From Mytilus trossulus (lineage: Eukaryota > Mollusca > Bivalvia > Mytilida > Mytilidae), in the NCBI RefSeq assembly GCF_036588685.1, contig NC_086379.1, forward strand, positions 77,531,727 to 77,595,726: a stretch of 64,000 nt of DNA, given 5' to 3'. Shown here in pieces: positions 17,791-38,765 of the stretch. Position 1 is the stretch's first letter. Each line of letters starts with the position of its first letter. The notes below the pieces were generated by a model. That model did not search any database. It was not told the DNA's origin and saw nothing but the letters and a program-made list of their open reading frames with translations. A program made the position numbers and the translations under genes.

Positions 17791-19229
17791 ACAGAGAAAG
17801 GATTTTTTTTTAAATAAGTCATCTTTCATCGCACATCTTAACTATTTTTTTCCATATGCAACAAAATCAGTACTATAACCTATGTTTTTATACCACTTGC
17901 TTTAGAATATGTGATTGTTTTTAGAGATGGTTTATTATTTGTATATAATTTGTATATATATATAAGAGAAATACAAAGGTGAATGTCTCATTTGTTTGTT
18001 GTTACGAGACCAGGGAAGAGAAAATACATGTATATATAAGGCTATAGTGTCAGACCCATTCCTGTTAAATATCTCCAAGTGCTGTACATGTTGATAGATT
18101 TGTCAACAAAATGTTTATATATTGTATATGTATCTATGCTAACTGGTACAACAGATTTTTTTCAAGTTACAATAAAATTACCACACAATTAATTTTCTCA
18201 AGTGGGATGATGAAACTTGAAAGTAATGTTGATCTCAAATTCTAATTATTAAAATCAATCTTTTCTGAATTCTTTTAACATGGTCTTAAGATATTCTTAT
18301 GTTAGATCTTAACAATCTGTTATAAGCATAACCATAATTCGTGATTGAAATAAAATGGTTGACCTGTTGACCTCAGCTTCCACTTTAAAATTATTTGTCA
18401 CATGACGAAGGAGGAACTACTATTAGTAGTATACAGTATGACTGCTCATGAACAATTTTTTTAAGTACATATTCAGGAGAATTTATAGTAATTTTTGAAT
18501 CAATATTTGATAAATTTAGGTCAAAAGATCATTTTGAATGGGATGGAGCTTTTGAGTATCATTTATGGAAGATTTCTAATCAATCATTGCATAAGATGTT
18601 TTTAGAAATATAGAGCGCATGTGGTTAAATACTGGAAATGTTGCAAATATGACCAAAATGTTGATTTAATCATTTAAATATAAATATATATTTAAAAAAG
18701 TGATTTGACATAGTAAATAACTTACATTGTCTCCATGTTTCTTTTTGTTATTCTTGAAACATATTCACCCTGCTTGCACTTCATTTAATATTTTATGTTA
18801 TAGCTATGTATATTTTTGAAATAAAAAGAAGTGTATATCACAATCATTGTTTTGTGAAATATATAAATGAAGTTTTTTGTTAAATGTGTATTTGCTAGAG
18901 ATTACATGCATGGCTCCTGTAATTTAACTTATCTAAAGACTCTTTCTTCAATGGTCATAGATTAAATAAAAAATCCTTTTGAATGCTATACATATGTACT
19001 TGTCATATTTTTATAAGGGATTTATTTTATATGAATAATGATTTGCTGTGCAAGTCAAAAACAAGCATTCTAAATGTCCGATTATTTTAATAATTCTTCA
19101 TGTCAAATATCGTAGATTTTTTTTTTTTTTTTTGCATAATGACTTAATTTTAGGAATCTCTGGAGTCTTATCATGTGCTGTATCTTGTGTGATTCATCAA
19201 CAATAAATCATACTAAATATTGTCTGTCT

Positions 19230-19300
19230 TTATTAGTCCCCTACCGACAAATTAGTCCCCTGCTGACAAAGTCGATATAAGTTTGCACACAGTTCGTCTG
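19230..19300 (+). repeat. Head fragment of a 'GTCCCCT...GACAAAGTCGATATAAG' dispersed repeat
   Basis: TTAGTCCCCTACCGACAAA is followed by TTAGTCCCCTGCTGACAAAG and a GTCGATATAAGTTTGCACACAG segment. The doubled head resembles the starts of other bivalve tandem-monomer elements. The downstream sequence is AT-rich and not recognised. Confidence 0.4.
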
Positions 19301-20119
19301 TCTGGTCATCTGTCAGTCTCGCAAATTGGTTTTCCACACTTTTTTTCTTCGTTCTTGAATAAATTGATTTGATATTGTTTTATCATGAAAAGTTAAATAT
19401 ATAAGTAATATATAAGTTCAAGTTTAAATTTTGTCTAGTCTGATGATTTAATGCAGAGTTATGGTCTTAAAAAAAATCACTTAAAGGGACACTATCTACG
19501 AGATATATAAAAAATCTAAAGTATAATTTTTTTTGTTCAATCATTAATGAAAGTGAAATAGTGAAATAATAATTTGCTTTTATCAGCTTAGATGGTTCAA
19601 TTTTGTCAAATAAAGTTAATTAACATTGATAATGAATTATTCACTTGCAAGTGAAAAACTCGACCTCATTAAAATCCTTATTCATGTGTACCCCAATTTA
19701 ACTCTGAGTGTAAAAAGAGATAGAATCTGCATGCATTGCCCATGTATGGTTATTTAAAGGAAAAGAATGTCAACATTGAAAGTAAAACAAAGTTAAATAA
19801 TTTGATTGACTAGTTCAATCCACAAAACATCTTTCATATAAAGGTAAGAACGAGTTAAACATAAATTTATTAAACAAAACTTAAAAGACTTAAAAATCTA
19901 ATTGCACGAGCTGCTTAATCTAATTATATCCATGTTTATATTTACATCGCTTATATGGTCATAGAAGATCAACTCAATAGTTGATTGCTCAAAAGCAAAA
20001 CAAAAAAAATAATTAATTAAACCACATTCATTCTGTGTCAGAAACCTTTGCTGTGTCAACTATTTAATCCCAATCCAAATTCAGAGCTGTATCGAGCTTG
20101 AATGTTGTGTCGATACTTG

Positions 20120-21500
20120 CTCCAACTGTTCAGGGTTGACCTCTGCGGTCGTATTAAGCTGCGCCCTGCGGAGCATCTGCTTTTGGCGTCAGTCGTCGTA
20201 AACTATTTTAAAGATCTTCTCTGAAACTACTGAACCAATTACAACCAAACTTTAGCTGAATGATCCTTAGGGTATCTAGAATAAAGATTGTGTTTTATTT
20301 TCCATTTTGTGAAAAAAACATGGCTGCCATGGCTAAAATAGAACATGGGGGTAAAATGCAGTTTTTGGCTTATATCTCAAAAACGAAAGCATTTAGAGCA
20401 AATCTGACTTTGGGGTTAAACTGTTCATTAGGTCATAATCTATCAGCCTTGAAATTTTCAGATGAATCAAACAACCCATTGTTGGGTTGCTGCCACTTAA
20501 TTGGTAATTTCAAGGAAATTTTGCAGTTTTTGGTCATTATCTTGAATATTATTATAGATAAAGATAAACTGTAAACAGCAAAAATGATCAGCAAAGTAAG
20601 ATCTACAAATAAGTTAATATGACCAAAATTGTCAATTGACCCCTTAAGGGGTTATTGTCCTTTAATGACAATTTTTCACAATTTGTTCATCATATTTGCT
20701 AACTTTAAGAAATCTTCTCCTCTAAAACTACTCAATGAAATTCAACCAAACTTCAACTGAATGATCAGTAGGGTGTATAAAATAAAGTTTGTGTTTTATT
20801 TTCAATTTTGTCAAAAAACATGGCCGTCATGGCTAAAAATAGAACACAGGGTAAAATGCAGTTTTTGGCTTATATCTCAAAAACTCCAGCATTTAGAGCA
20901 AATAAGACAAGAAGTTAAAGTTTTTATTAGGTCAAGGTCTACCTGTCCTGACATTTTCAGCCGAATTGGGTAACTGGTTTTTCGGGTATAATGTCCCTGA
21001 ATTGTTGATTTGAAAGAAATTTTGCAGGTTTTGGTTATTATCTTGAATATTATTATAGATACAGTTAAACTGTTAATAGCAAAAATGTTAAGCAAAGTAA
21101 TATTCACAAATAAGTCAGTTTGACCAAAATTTTCAATTGACCCCTTAAGGAGTTATTACCCTTTAAAGACTTTTTTCACAATTTGTTCATCATGTTGACT
21201 TACTTTACAAAATCTTCTCCTTTGAAACTGCTGTATCAATTTCAGCCAAACTTAGGCTAAATGAGTTTCAGAGTATCTAGTATAAATTTTATATTTTATT
21301 TTTCTTGTATGTCAAGAAACATAGCTCCTATGACTAAAATAGAACATAGGAGAAAATGTTTTTTTTTTGCTTTTGAAGAAAATAGGACGATTCAAAGAAC
21401 ATTTAAATAAATTGAAAAGCCAAAATAATCATTGATGCAAGATTTAACCAAAAACATTAAGGTGAATGATTCAGGCTCTTGATAGCCTCTTGTTTTTGTT
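20120..21500 (+). repeat. ~500-bp tandem-monomer element, copy 1
   Basis: Three monomers start at about 20210, 20710 and 21210 (anchor AATCTTCTCYTCTGAAACTAC, then RACCAAACTT, GGGTATCTAG and ATGGCTAAAATAGAACATAGGG). The GC-rich head (TTTTGGCGTCAGTCGTCGTAAAC) is at 20172-20200. The tail GATTCAGGCTCTTGATAGCCTCTTG ends near 21493. It is the same family as 49219-50505. Small ORFs inside are products of the repeat. Confidence 0.85.
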
Positions 21501-21596
21501 GGTGTCTTAACATTTTGTAATTTTTATTTTATTTTCGAAGTAAACTTCAATGATATAAGGCATATAAAACAAAGTGAAATGGTCCTTCTGTTGACT

Positions 21597-21717
21597 CATG
21601 GACAGATCCAGCCATTTTTAAAAGGGGGTTCCAACTATATGTTCCCATTCAAATGCATTAATTGTCCAAAAAAAGGGGGGTTCCAACCCCAGAACTCCTC
21701 CCCTGGATCTGTTACTG
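21597..21717. mobile_element. Short MITE of the 'CAGTGGCGGATCCAG' TIR family
   Basis: The ends are a decayed CATGGACAGATCCAG at the left and CTGGATCTGTTACTG at the right. The interior TTCCAACTATA...CCCATTCAAATGCATT is shared with the copy at 35142-35273. Confidence 0.6.
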
Positions 21718-22593
21718 TTTGTAGTACATATAACAGCATTTCAATAACACTAAAGCATTATGACTTGTCTTACTGACTTTGGAAAAATTTGCATCCTGAT
21801 GAGCCTACTGATTATACCAGGTACCAGAAAGTCAGTCACAAAAATGAGATTCAAATATCTATGTGACCAACATTCATAAAATTGTAATAACCTCCTTCAA
21901 AAAGTAGTTCACTCTGACACTCTTCAAACTTTGAAACAATATTAAGTTATAATGAAGTCGGAATTACAGGATATCCTTGATTGGTATCCTGGTAGCCTGC
22001 TTAAGCCTCCTCTTCCTCAGGTTACTGTAGAGGTGTGATCCATGATTGTGCTACCATAATTGGATGGAAGGAGGTGGATTAAAATCCATTGTGTTCATTT
22101 AATTGTTTTAAATAGGATTGATCAGCATACGAAGGCTGGTAGAAATGGTCACACTATAAGAATAAGTAACTGTTAAAGAAAAAGTAACAATTAACTTTTT
22201 GAAAGAAAGAAATGTGGACCAAATGGTAGGTCGATAGTTTTCATCATATCCCATGTAAATAATGCACAGAAATCATAAAAATATCGTTTCTCAAAGTGTT
22301 TATTAAACCTGATGAGATCAACGTCTAGTCATAGAGTCTGTTTGAAAGAACAAACACAACCCTGTAACACACTATATATAGAAGCTTGTTTTGCTGTTAT
22401 TGATCATATTTTAGTTTCGCTGTATAATGACAAGAAAAAACTGAATCCTTAAGCTCTTCCTATTTACCAGTTTATATGGTGTTGTGGCTTCAAGGGCAGG
22501 TAATGTTTCTGTTACATAATCAATTAACTCGTGTGGTTTTTTCCTGAATATGTGTATAAATTTGCTACTGGACTTAATTCAGCTACTCATATT

Positions 22594-22622
22594 TATCATC
22601 ATCATCATCATCATCATCATCG
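22594..22622. repeat. (ATC)n microsatellite
   Basis: About nine ATC units, ending in ATCG. Confidence 0.9.
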
Positions 22623-22674
22623 TTGTCAATTAGGTGCAGTACGAGATACATTATGAAGACAACATGATAGGTAA

Positions 22675-22880
22675 TGTACATAAGTGAGGCCGATAGTTTT
22701 CTCGTTTGAATTGGCTTAAATTGTCATTCCGGGCCTTTAATAGCTGACTGCGGTATGGGCTTTGCTCTTTGTTGAAGGTCGCACGGTGAGCACTTACCTA
22801 TAGTTGTTAATTTCTGTCTTATTATGGTCTCTTGGGGAGAGTGGTCTCATTGGCAATCATACCACATATTTCTTTTTTAT
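22675..22880 (+). repeat. Mussel 'CAATCATACCACA' dispersed repeat
   Basis: The segment GATAGTTTTCTCGTTTGAAT...GTATGGGCTTTGCTC...ATAGTTGTTAATTTCTGTC...GGCAATCATACCACAT is a family I know as abundant in mussel genomes. Other copies here lie at 35310-35405 (-), 56345-56435 (+), 56635-56890 (-) and 61525-61790 (+). Confidence 0.7.
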
Positions 22881-22924
22881 TTTATTTAATAGGTAATGTT
22901 GCTTGCTTAGCCAGGAATAATTTT

Positions 22925-24000
22925 TGTCGAGCCTGCAACTTTTGTTGCAGTAAGCTCGACATAGGGATAGTGATCCGGTGGCGGCGTTAGCTAACTTTTT
23001 AAAAGCTTTATATTTTAGAAGGTGGAAGACCTGTATGCTTCATACTTTGAATATAGTTGCCTCATGTTACGAAGTTTCCGTCAGTCACATGTCAAATGTC
23101 CTTGACCTCATTTTCATGGTTCAGTGACCACTTGAAAAAAAAGTTCAGATTTTTTGTAATGTTGAATTCTCTCTTATTATAAGTAATAGGATAATTATAT
23201 TTGGTATGCGCGTTCCTTGCAAGGTCATCATGCCTGTCAGACAGTTTCCACTTGACCTCGACCTCATTTCATGGATCAGTGAACAAGGTTAAGTTTTGGT
23301 GGTCAAGTCCATATCTCAGATACTATAAGCAATAGGGCTAGTATATTCCTTGTATGGAAGGACAGTAAGGTGTACATGTCCAACTGGCAGGTGTCATCTG
23401 ACCTTGACCTCATTTTCATGGTTCAGTGGTTATAGTTAAATTTTTGTGTTTTTCTCTTGTTTTTCTCATGCTTTATGCAATAGATCTACTATAGTTGTTG
23501 TATGAAATGATTGTAAGGTGTTCATGTCTAGCGGGCAGATGTCATCTGACCTTGACCTCATTTTCATGGTTGAGTGGTCAAAGTTAAGTTTTTGAGTTTT
23601 GGTCTTTTTATCTAATACTGTATGCCATAGGTCAACTATATTTGGTGTATGGAAATATGTTATGATTTATATGTCAGTCGTGCAGGTTTTATTTTACCTT
23701 GACCTCATTTTCAAGGTTCATTGCTCACTGTTAAGTTTTTTGTGTTTTTGGTCTATTTTTCTTAAACTATAAGTAATAGGTCAACTGTATTTGTTGTATG
23801 GAAGCATTGTTAGCTGTACATGTCTGCCTGGCATCTGACCTTTACCTCATTGTCATGGTTCATTGGTCTTTGTTTAGTTATCTTGGTCAATGTTAAGTTT
23901 ATGTGACAGTTTTTAATAAAGCTTTATACTTAGGACTATCAACATAATATCAATGATTAGTAAAGAAGGCGAGACATTTCAGCGTGTGCACTCTTGTTTG
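22925..24000 (+). repeat. TGTCGAGCC-hairpin element with six ~148-bp monomers
   Basis: It opens with a two-tier hairpin: outer TGTCGAGC/GCTCGACA (22925-22932, 22954-22961) and inner CTGCAAC/GTTGCAG around TTTT. A GC-rich segment (GGTGGCGGCGTTAGC) follows. Then come about six monomers anchored on CTTGACCTCATTTTCATGGTTCAGTG, near 23101, 23256, 23401, 23550, 23698 and 23845. It ends GGCGAGACATTTCAGCG near 23985. Confidence 0.85.
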
Positions 24001-24592
24001 TTTATTATATTAAAAGGTTTAGTGACATTCGTCTCCAATCTCTGATCCGCACCAAAGTGTGCATTTTCTCTCTGATATTTCTGCATTTGCTAATTGACTT
24101 TATTAAAACGTTGTGAAAGTCATCTGAATTTAAAAAAAAAATGAAAAATCTTTATTTGAGAGTGTTTATCAATAAACTCTTAAATATAAATTTTCCTTAT
24201 GAATTTTACAATTTACTTTTGGGGCTATTTTGAATTTCTTTTAGACAGAACTACGGAAGTTGATCTATGAGTCGAAATTTTACAGCTATAACCATTTTTG
24301 GTAATTTCAAATTTGTTAAGGAAAATATTTGTGAAACTGCATTCATTTAATATTCCATTTACATTTTTTGCTTATTTCATTTCATAATTATGTTATGCTT
24401 GACAGCTGGTTATTTTCAGAATCTAGCTTAGACCAATAAGAAGTGCTCAGCGTCATGTTTATCAAGAAATTTAATGGTTGATACCCCGTTTAACTTTCCG
24501 CATTCCCAGTTTCATGTATAATAAAGTACTTGTTTCATAAAGAGAAGATGTTTCCAGAATTCCAAATGTATCTTTTAAATTGCGTATTTTTT

Positions 24593-24945
24593 ATGGCCCC
24601 GCAACGAAGTGTTGGTGCTATTTACATATAGTTTAACCCTTGTCCGTAATTCCGAAATTCTGTAATTCCGTTATTCCGAAATTTCATCATTCCGTAACAA
24701 ACCATTCTACGGAATGTTTTTCTAAAGGCCTTCAGATATATAAATTGGGCTGATTTTTAGTCTGTGAATTAACCATGACGAGTTACAGATCAAGTTTAAG
24801 TTTCGTTCCGCTCCGCTTATTTTTGTCAAAATTAAGGGTTTAATTACAACTTAGTTTGAAAATTGTTGAAAATCATAGTTAAACAGACTTGTTTCCTATA
24901 CGCCTCAAAGATTTTGAGCTGATTTTTGATATGTGAGACAACCAT
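24593..24945 (+). repeat. Fragment of 'CCCCGCAACGAAGTG' dispersed repeat
   Basis: Begins ATGGCCCCGCAACGAAGTGT and continues with clustered ATTCCG motifs (CCGTAATTCCGAAATTC). A second, diverged monomer-like stretch follows (GGGCTGATTTTTAG...GAGCTGATTTTTGATATGTG). It stops where the LINE fragment begins. Confidence 0.55.
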
Positions 24946-24946
24946 C

Positions 24947-26195
24947 GTGTTTGTGTCCTTTCAAATGGAACCCAGATTGACATCATACTCCTGGATTTTG
25001 AAAAGGCATTTGACAAGGTTCCTCATTCAAGACTGCTGTACAAACTCCAATTTTAAGGGGCCGGACAAACTCCTGGATCAGTTCATTCCTATCAAACAGG
25101 AAACAACAGGTAGTATTGGAAGGGGCTAGATCTCAATAAGACGATGTTCTGTCAGGTGTGCCACAGGGCACAGTACTAGGTCCTTTATTGTTCCTAACAT
25201 ACATCAATGACATGCCCGGATATACTCAATCAGATGTCCGCCTCTTTGCTGATGACAGTCTACTATACAGGGAAATTAGTAACGCCAAAGATACAGAACA
25301 ACTTCAGAAAGACCTTGAAGCATTAGAAAATTGGGAAAAAACATGGATGATGAGATTCAATCCAACAAAATGCAATATTATCCGCATACCACCAAAGAAC
25401 AAAGAACCTATACAATACCCATACACTCTACATGGACACATACTCGAACCAGTAGATAGTGCCAAGTACTTGGGAGTTTCAATATCAAACAACCTCTCAT
25501 GGAACAAACATATCCAGAGTGTTACAGCAAAGGGTAACCGAACACTTGGGTTTGTCAAACGAAACCTTAAAGAATGTGGCCAGGAAAGTAAAGGCTGCTG
25601 GCTATACAACACTCGTGCGACTTGTCATAGAGTATGCTTCTACTATATGGGACCCAACCAACCAAGCAAGCATCAACACACTAGAACTTATACAGAGGAG
25701 AGCTGCTAGATTTGTCTATAATGACTACACATCACGCACACCAGGGTGCGTCACTACAATGTTAGAAGATCTTAAATGGGACACATTACAGACAAGACGC
25801 CGTGACAACAGACTATGCATGCTCTATCGTATCCAGAATGAGCTGATAGACATCAACAAGAGTACTTACCTCAAAGGTGGCGACAGTAGAACTCGTGGAG
25901 GACACAAGTTTTACCAACAGAGGGTCACCAGTGATGTCTACAGGAACTTCTTCTTTCCAAGAACAATCATGGAATGGAATACATTACCTGCCAGGGTTGC
26001 TGAAGCGGGATCAGTTGAAGATTTTCGCTCAGGGCTACAGACAACACATTAATACCAGACTGGACGATTGTACATTATTTTAACCGTAACAACCTGATTT
26101 TATTGTAAATACTGTATATAGCCTTAGGGGACTAGATATGTGATGTCACCATGCGTAGTCCCGCAGGGTTTAAACGTTTCATTAAAGGAACCCAA
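24947..26195 (+). pseudogene. 5'-truncated, frameshifted LINE RT fragment (jockey/CR1-like)
   Basis: The fragment begins inside the RT domain (IDIILLDFEKAFDKVPHSRL). It continues through GVPQGTVLGPLLFLTYINDM, the catalytic FADDSLLY, CNIIRI, VDSAKYLGVSI and RNLKECG, then in another frame LVRLVIEYASTIWDP, RRAARFVYNDY and FFFPRTIMEWNTLP, to a stop at about 26052. Frame is broken near 25130-25150 and near 25570. The 3' UTR runs to a (TA)n tract at about 26200. The protein is closely related to the element at 27226-29840, but the copy is dead. Confidence 0.85.
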
Positions 26196-26219
26196 CTCTT
26201 ATATATATATATATTTTTA

Positions 26220-26815
26220 TTTCCCAAATTACAGGGCCCATAAAGGGCATAAAATCAGATACAATTGATTTACATAATTAGTAACAACAGCAATAATAGA
26301 GGCATATACATATATAATTGGAATATAAGCATGGGTCAGAATCAAGCTAAAAACCACATATATATTGTGAATAAAAGAATAATAAAATTACATTATATAT
26401 GCATATGTATTTATTTTCAAATTATTTACATGACTAAATGTCAGTGTTCATGTCTGATCTCCTTAATTCAAAACAGTCACAAATATAACAACCCAGTTTT
26501 TCCATAAGAGTAACATTTTCTTGGGTCAAGAGCCATAAAAATTTAGAAGATTTATTTAAGTTTATAAAATTATAACAATTGTTAGAAATGTTTTGAAAAA
26601 AATCGTCCCTTTGAATGTCATAAAGAGGGCATTCTAATAAAAAATAAAGCTCATCTTCAACTTTACCAAGTGAGCAATTAGTACAAAAACGCTCAGATCT
26701 TTCTATATGCTTCTTTGAATATCTGTCTGTCTCAATTTTTAAAGAGTGAGCACTTATTCTTAATTTACAAATTGACTGCCTTTTTTTGAAGTCCTGCAAT
26801 AATATGGAAGAAGAA
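26220..26815 (-). pseudogene. 3' end of a LINE ORF2 (C-terminal zinc knuckle)
   Basis: The frame 26434 to about 26815 reads ILLQDFKKRQ...CKLRISAHSLKIETDRY...RFCTNCSLGKVEDELYFLLECPLYD, the typical C-terminal Cys/His region of LINE ORF2 proteins. It resembles, without being identical to, the C-terminus of the intact LINE at 1956-5375. The minus-strand 3' end is GGGAAATAAAAATATATAT at about 26222-26200, abutting tail to tail with the plus-strand fragment 24947-26195. Confidence 0.75.
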
Positions 26816-27225
26816 GAAATCAAGATTCCCCCCACCGGATTAAAAAAAATAAGAGTTTTTAAACCCATTAAGAGAACCCTTTCATCTTAATTGTGAAAGG
26901 AGTAGGTTCAGTAAGACCCCTTTTTGGCCCTAAAATATAGCAGTTTTACAAAATTGTTTAAATGTAAACTTTTCGTTATTTTTTTGGAAGGTATAATGCC
27001 TCTGCTACATAAATATGAGCTGTTTTTGGCAGTACAATGCACATATATATATCGGGTACTTGCATCAATAAGTCATGCTAAATTACTGAAAGCTTAATTA
27101 AGACAATCATAATTGTTGAAAGCTCAATGATAATACGGATATTTTGGATTTATCTTATACTACTATCGAGCATTTGAACTTTGAAATATCGATGACAGTA
27201 TTAGTCATTAGGACCCAATTTGAAG

Positions 27226-29840
27226 ACCTTCTTCTTCTTCTTCTTCTTTAGGTTTCCAGCGATCCTTCAATTATTGAAGATTATTCGCCGGGCGTCGACT
27301 ATAAAATTTATAATTTACATTTTAGCAGGAAAAAATCAAAAATAACCTAATCAAGAAAAAACAAAATAACGTATGTACATTCAAAAAAATAAATTTTGAT
27401 AAAACTATATACATTTGATAACAGAATAGTTAGGGATAGAATATGGGGATGAGAGCAGATTCTGTGATCATACTCTTAAATCCCTCTACTGTACTGCATG
27501 ATACTATTTGTTGTAGCAGATAGTTCCAATTTATAATTGTTCGTGGATAAAAAGAATATTTATAACTGTCTTTAGATGTTTGTATTTGCCTAAATGAGTG
27601 CGGATTGCTATGTCTGGTTCTATTGTCTAGTGGGATCAAAAGGTTATGCGTAGGGACTGCAACAATTTCATGAATAATTTTGTAGAAGAAAATAAGTCTG
27701 TAACGTAAGCGCCTAATTTCAAGTGGGTACCAATTTAGGTCTGTCATCATTTCAGCTACTGAGCTGGTGTTATGGAAGCGATTGCATGAGAAGCGTGCTG
27801 CTCTTCTCTGAACTTTTTCGATTTGTGTAATTTGCTGTTTTTGATGTGGATCCCAGATTGTTGAGCAGTACTCTAATTTTGGTCGGACAAGAGCTTTATA
27901 TGCATGTGCTTTAACTTTTGGAGAGGCTATTTTTAGGTTTCTACGAATAAATCCAAGGGACTGATTTGCTTTTGATTTCATGTTATCTATATGTTTGTCC
28001 CATTTTAAATTTGATTGAAGAGTTAGGCCTAAATATTTTGTAGAGTCAACTTTTTCTAGAGAGTGATTGTGTAATTTATAAGTGAAGTCTAAAGGTTTGC
28101 GTTTTTGAGTTACACTGAGAATGTTGCACTTATCAGGATAAAAATGCATGAGCCAGTCCTGCTCCCACCTGCCAGCCGCTTCTAAGTCAGACTGTAATTT
28201 ATATGCGTCATCTGTTTTTTTTGATTTCCCTATAAATAATACTATCATCTGCAAACAATCTTAACAAGCTTAATGTGCTATGTTCAATATATTCTGCCAA
28301 ATCGTTAATGAAGATCAAAAATAAAATTGGACCAAGCACTGTGCCTTGAGGTACCCCAGATGTTACAGGTATTTTATTTGATGTTTCACCTTCAAGGACT
28401 ACAGTTTGTGTTCTGTTTGTTAAGAAATCTTGAATCCAATGATATGCATTGCAATTTATACCGTAGAAACCAATTTTGTACATGAGGTGGTGATGTGAAA
28501 CTTTATCAAATGATTTTGCAAAATCTATTATTATGATGTCTATTTGAATGTTTTTATTATTTGAATTTGCAAGATCTTGAATAAATGATATTAGCTGAGT
28601 TTCACAGGAGCGGGACGATCGAAAACCATGTTGTAAATCATACAATATTTTATTTTTTTCCAGGTGTTTCATTATGCTACTAGCTACAACATGTCACTAG
28701 TTTGCAGCAGATGCAAGTCAATGATATTGGGCGATAGTTTATTGGATCTTGTTTGTCGCCTTTTTTGAATGCTGGACATACACTTGCGTGACGCCAGTCA
28801 TCTGGGATCTTTCCAGAGTTCAGTGATGATTGGAATATGATTGTTAAGATGGGAGTGATGGATGATTTACACTCTTTTAAAATTTTACCATGGATGAGAT
28901 CAGGCCCAGCTGCTTTGTTGATGTTAATGTTATTTAGAAGTTTTTCTATGCCCTGTATTTTAATATCAGGCATTTGTGGATGTTTACTGACGCCCTTATC
29001 TGGTATTGGGTCATCTGTTACAGGTGTGAATGCTTTTTTGAACTGTTCATTTAGAATATTAGCTTTAGCTTTTGAGTCAGATGTAAGTGAGCCCTCTTTT
29101 CGGAGTGACGGTATATTAGAGCTTTCAGACTTTTGTGTTTTTATATAACTGGACAGATTTTTTGGGAAGCTCTTTGATATGGTAGTAGTGTTGTCATCAA
29201 CTGGTATACCACATATCATATTTTCAATATAATTCCAATAAGATGTTCATTGTTGTTTTTGTATATCATGTTTTAATTTTTTGAGTTGGTCTAGTTTCCC
29301 CTTGCCTTTCAATTTGTACTTTTGATATTTTTTCTTATACTTTTTCATTTGTCGTCTAATACTGTCTGTTATCCATGGTAAATTTTTGCTGTTTCTCATC
29401 ATTTTCTGGGGTATGTTCTCAGTGATAGTGTTTTGTAATGAATTTTTAAATGTTAACCAAAGAGTGATTGTATCTTCACTATCTTTTTTATATACGATCT
29501 TTTGATATATTTCATCGATATCCTCTTTTATTTTTTGCTAGTTTGCATTTTTATATTTGTATACTTTACGTGGCTTGGTTTGGCATCTTTTTAATGAAAG
29601 TAAACATTCTATATATACAATATCATGGTCTGCCTCCCCTAATGGTGGCATGGTTTCAGTTTTTTCAATGATGGCCGGATAATTTGTTAACACAAGATCT
29701 AAAATGACGCTAGTTATTTCCCAATTGATGTTTCCTAAATTAAAGTCCCCACCAATAATTATGGCTGACTTTGAGTTTGCGTTTATTCTGCTGATGGATT
29801 CATTTAGTAAATCTAAAGATGTATCATCATCTGGCTGAGG
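27226..29840 (-). pseudogene. Decayed jockey/CR1-like LINE with (AAG)n tail
   Basis: Reading the minus strand from 29840: endonuclease remnant (IIIGGDFNLGNINWEI, then ADHDIVYIE), a pre-RT region, and RT in three pieces. These are 28680-29219 (INKAAGPDLIHGKILK, NYRPISLT), 28208-28672 (GFRSSRSCETQLISF, DFAKSFDKVSHHHL, VPQGTVLGPILFLIFIND, FADDSIIYRE) and 27430-28254 (VDSTKYLGLTLQ, RRAARFSCNRF, YPRTIINWNYL). A stop separates the first two and a frameshift in an A-run separates the last two, so the copy is inactive. It is truncated within the endonuclease. The 3' end is marked by an (AAG)n microsatellite tail (plus-strand CTTCTTCTT at 27228-27250). Confidence 0.87.
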
Positions 29841-30362
29841 TCACCTTTATAACGCGGACGTCAAAGAACGCCTTTAGTGCCCTTTTCTGAACGCGGAGGT
29901 CTAAGAAAGCACCCTATTGTTTTTGTATGACATAAGTTGATACTTTTTTTTTGTGTCATTTTGATAGCTTGTTCAATCAAGTAAAAACTTGGTACAAAGG
30001 CCCTAGATAAGTTATTAAGGTGTGTAGAGACACCTGTATTTTTGTGGAGCCAGAATATTGCAATAGGTGACATAGCCTGGTGTCTCTTTTGGTTATTTTT
30101 GTTATTGGGTTGATGCCTCATAGACAAATATTTCACATTCCTTGTAATTCATAAATATTGGGTAGGGTTTTATTTGGCTTCAAATTTAATTTAATGTAAT
30201 TAAATAAATAAAAAAATTGTAAAACGAACTATGATGGCCTATCATGGCTATAGATGTCTGATTGGAATAATAATACAGACGTATTTTTTTCTAGATGTAC
30301 ACTCGGGCGTTTTCTTTAAGGATAAACGGTATAGACGAAAGAACTCGAAAGGAAAGGAGAAA
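29841..30362. other. Non-coding stretch and 5' UTR side of GRB2-B
   Basis: No gene seen. A possible 5' UTR acceptor (TTTTTTTCTAG at about 30285-30295) lies 68 bp before the GRB2-B start codon. Confidence 0.4.

Positions 30363-38765
<8,403 letters not shown>

Larger units (their letters stand above)
15258..19230. other. Probable 3' UTR and downstream flank of GRB2-A
   Basis: No gene is seen. AT-rich sequence follows the GRB2-A stop, with candidate AATAAA signals near 18821 and 19202. How far the transcript extends cannot be told from sequence. It holds two minisatellites, listed separately. Confidence 0.45.

Noticed and set aside
20260-21107. ORFs of 70-104 aa at 20.2-21.1 kb
   Set aside because: The same peptide fragments recur at 49.3-50.3 kb in the other array, so they are products of the 500-bp repeat, not genes.
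21797-21825. CTGATGAG as a third hammerhead core
   Set aside because: No GAAA and no flanking stems follow.
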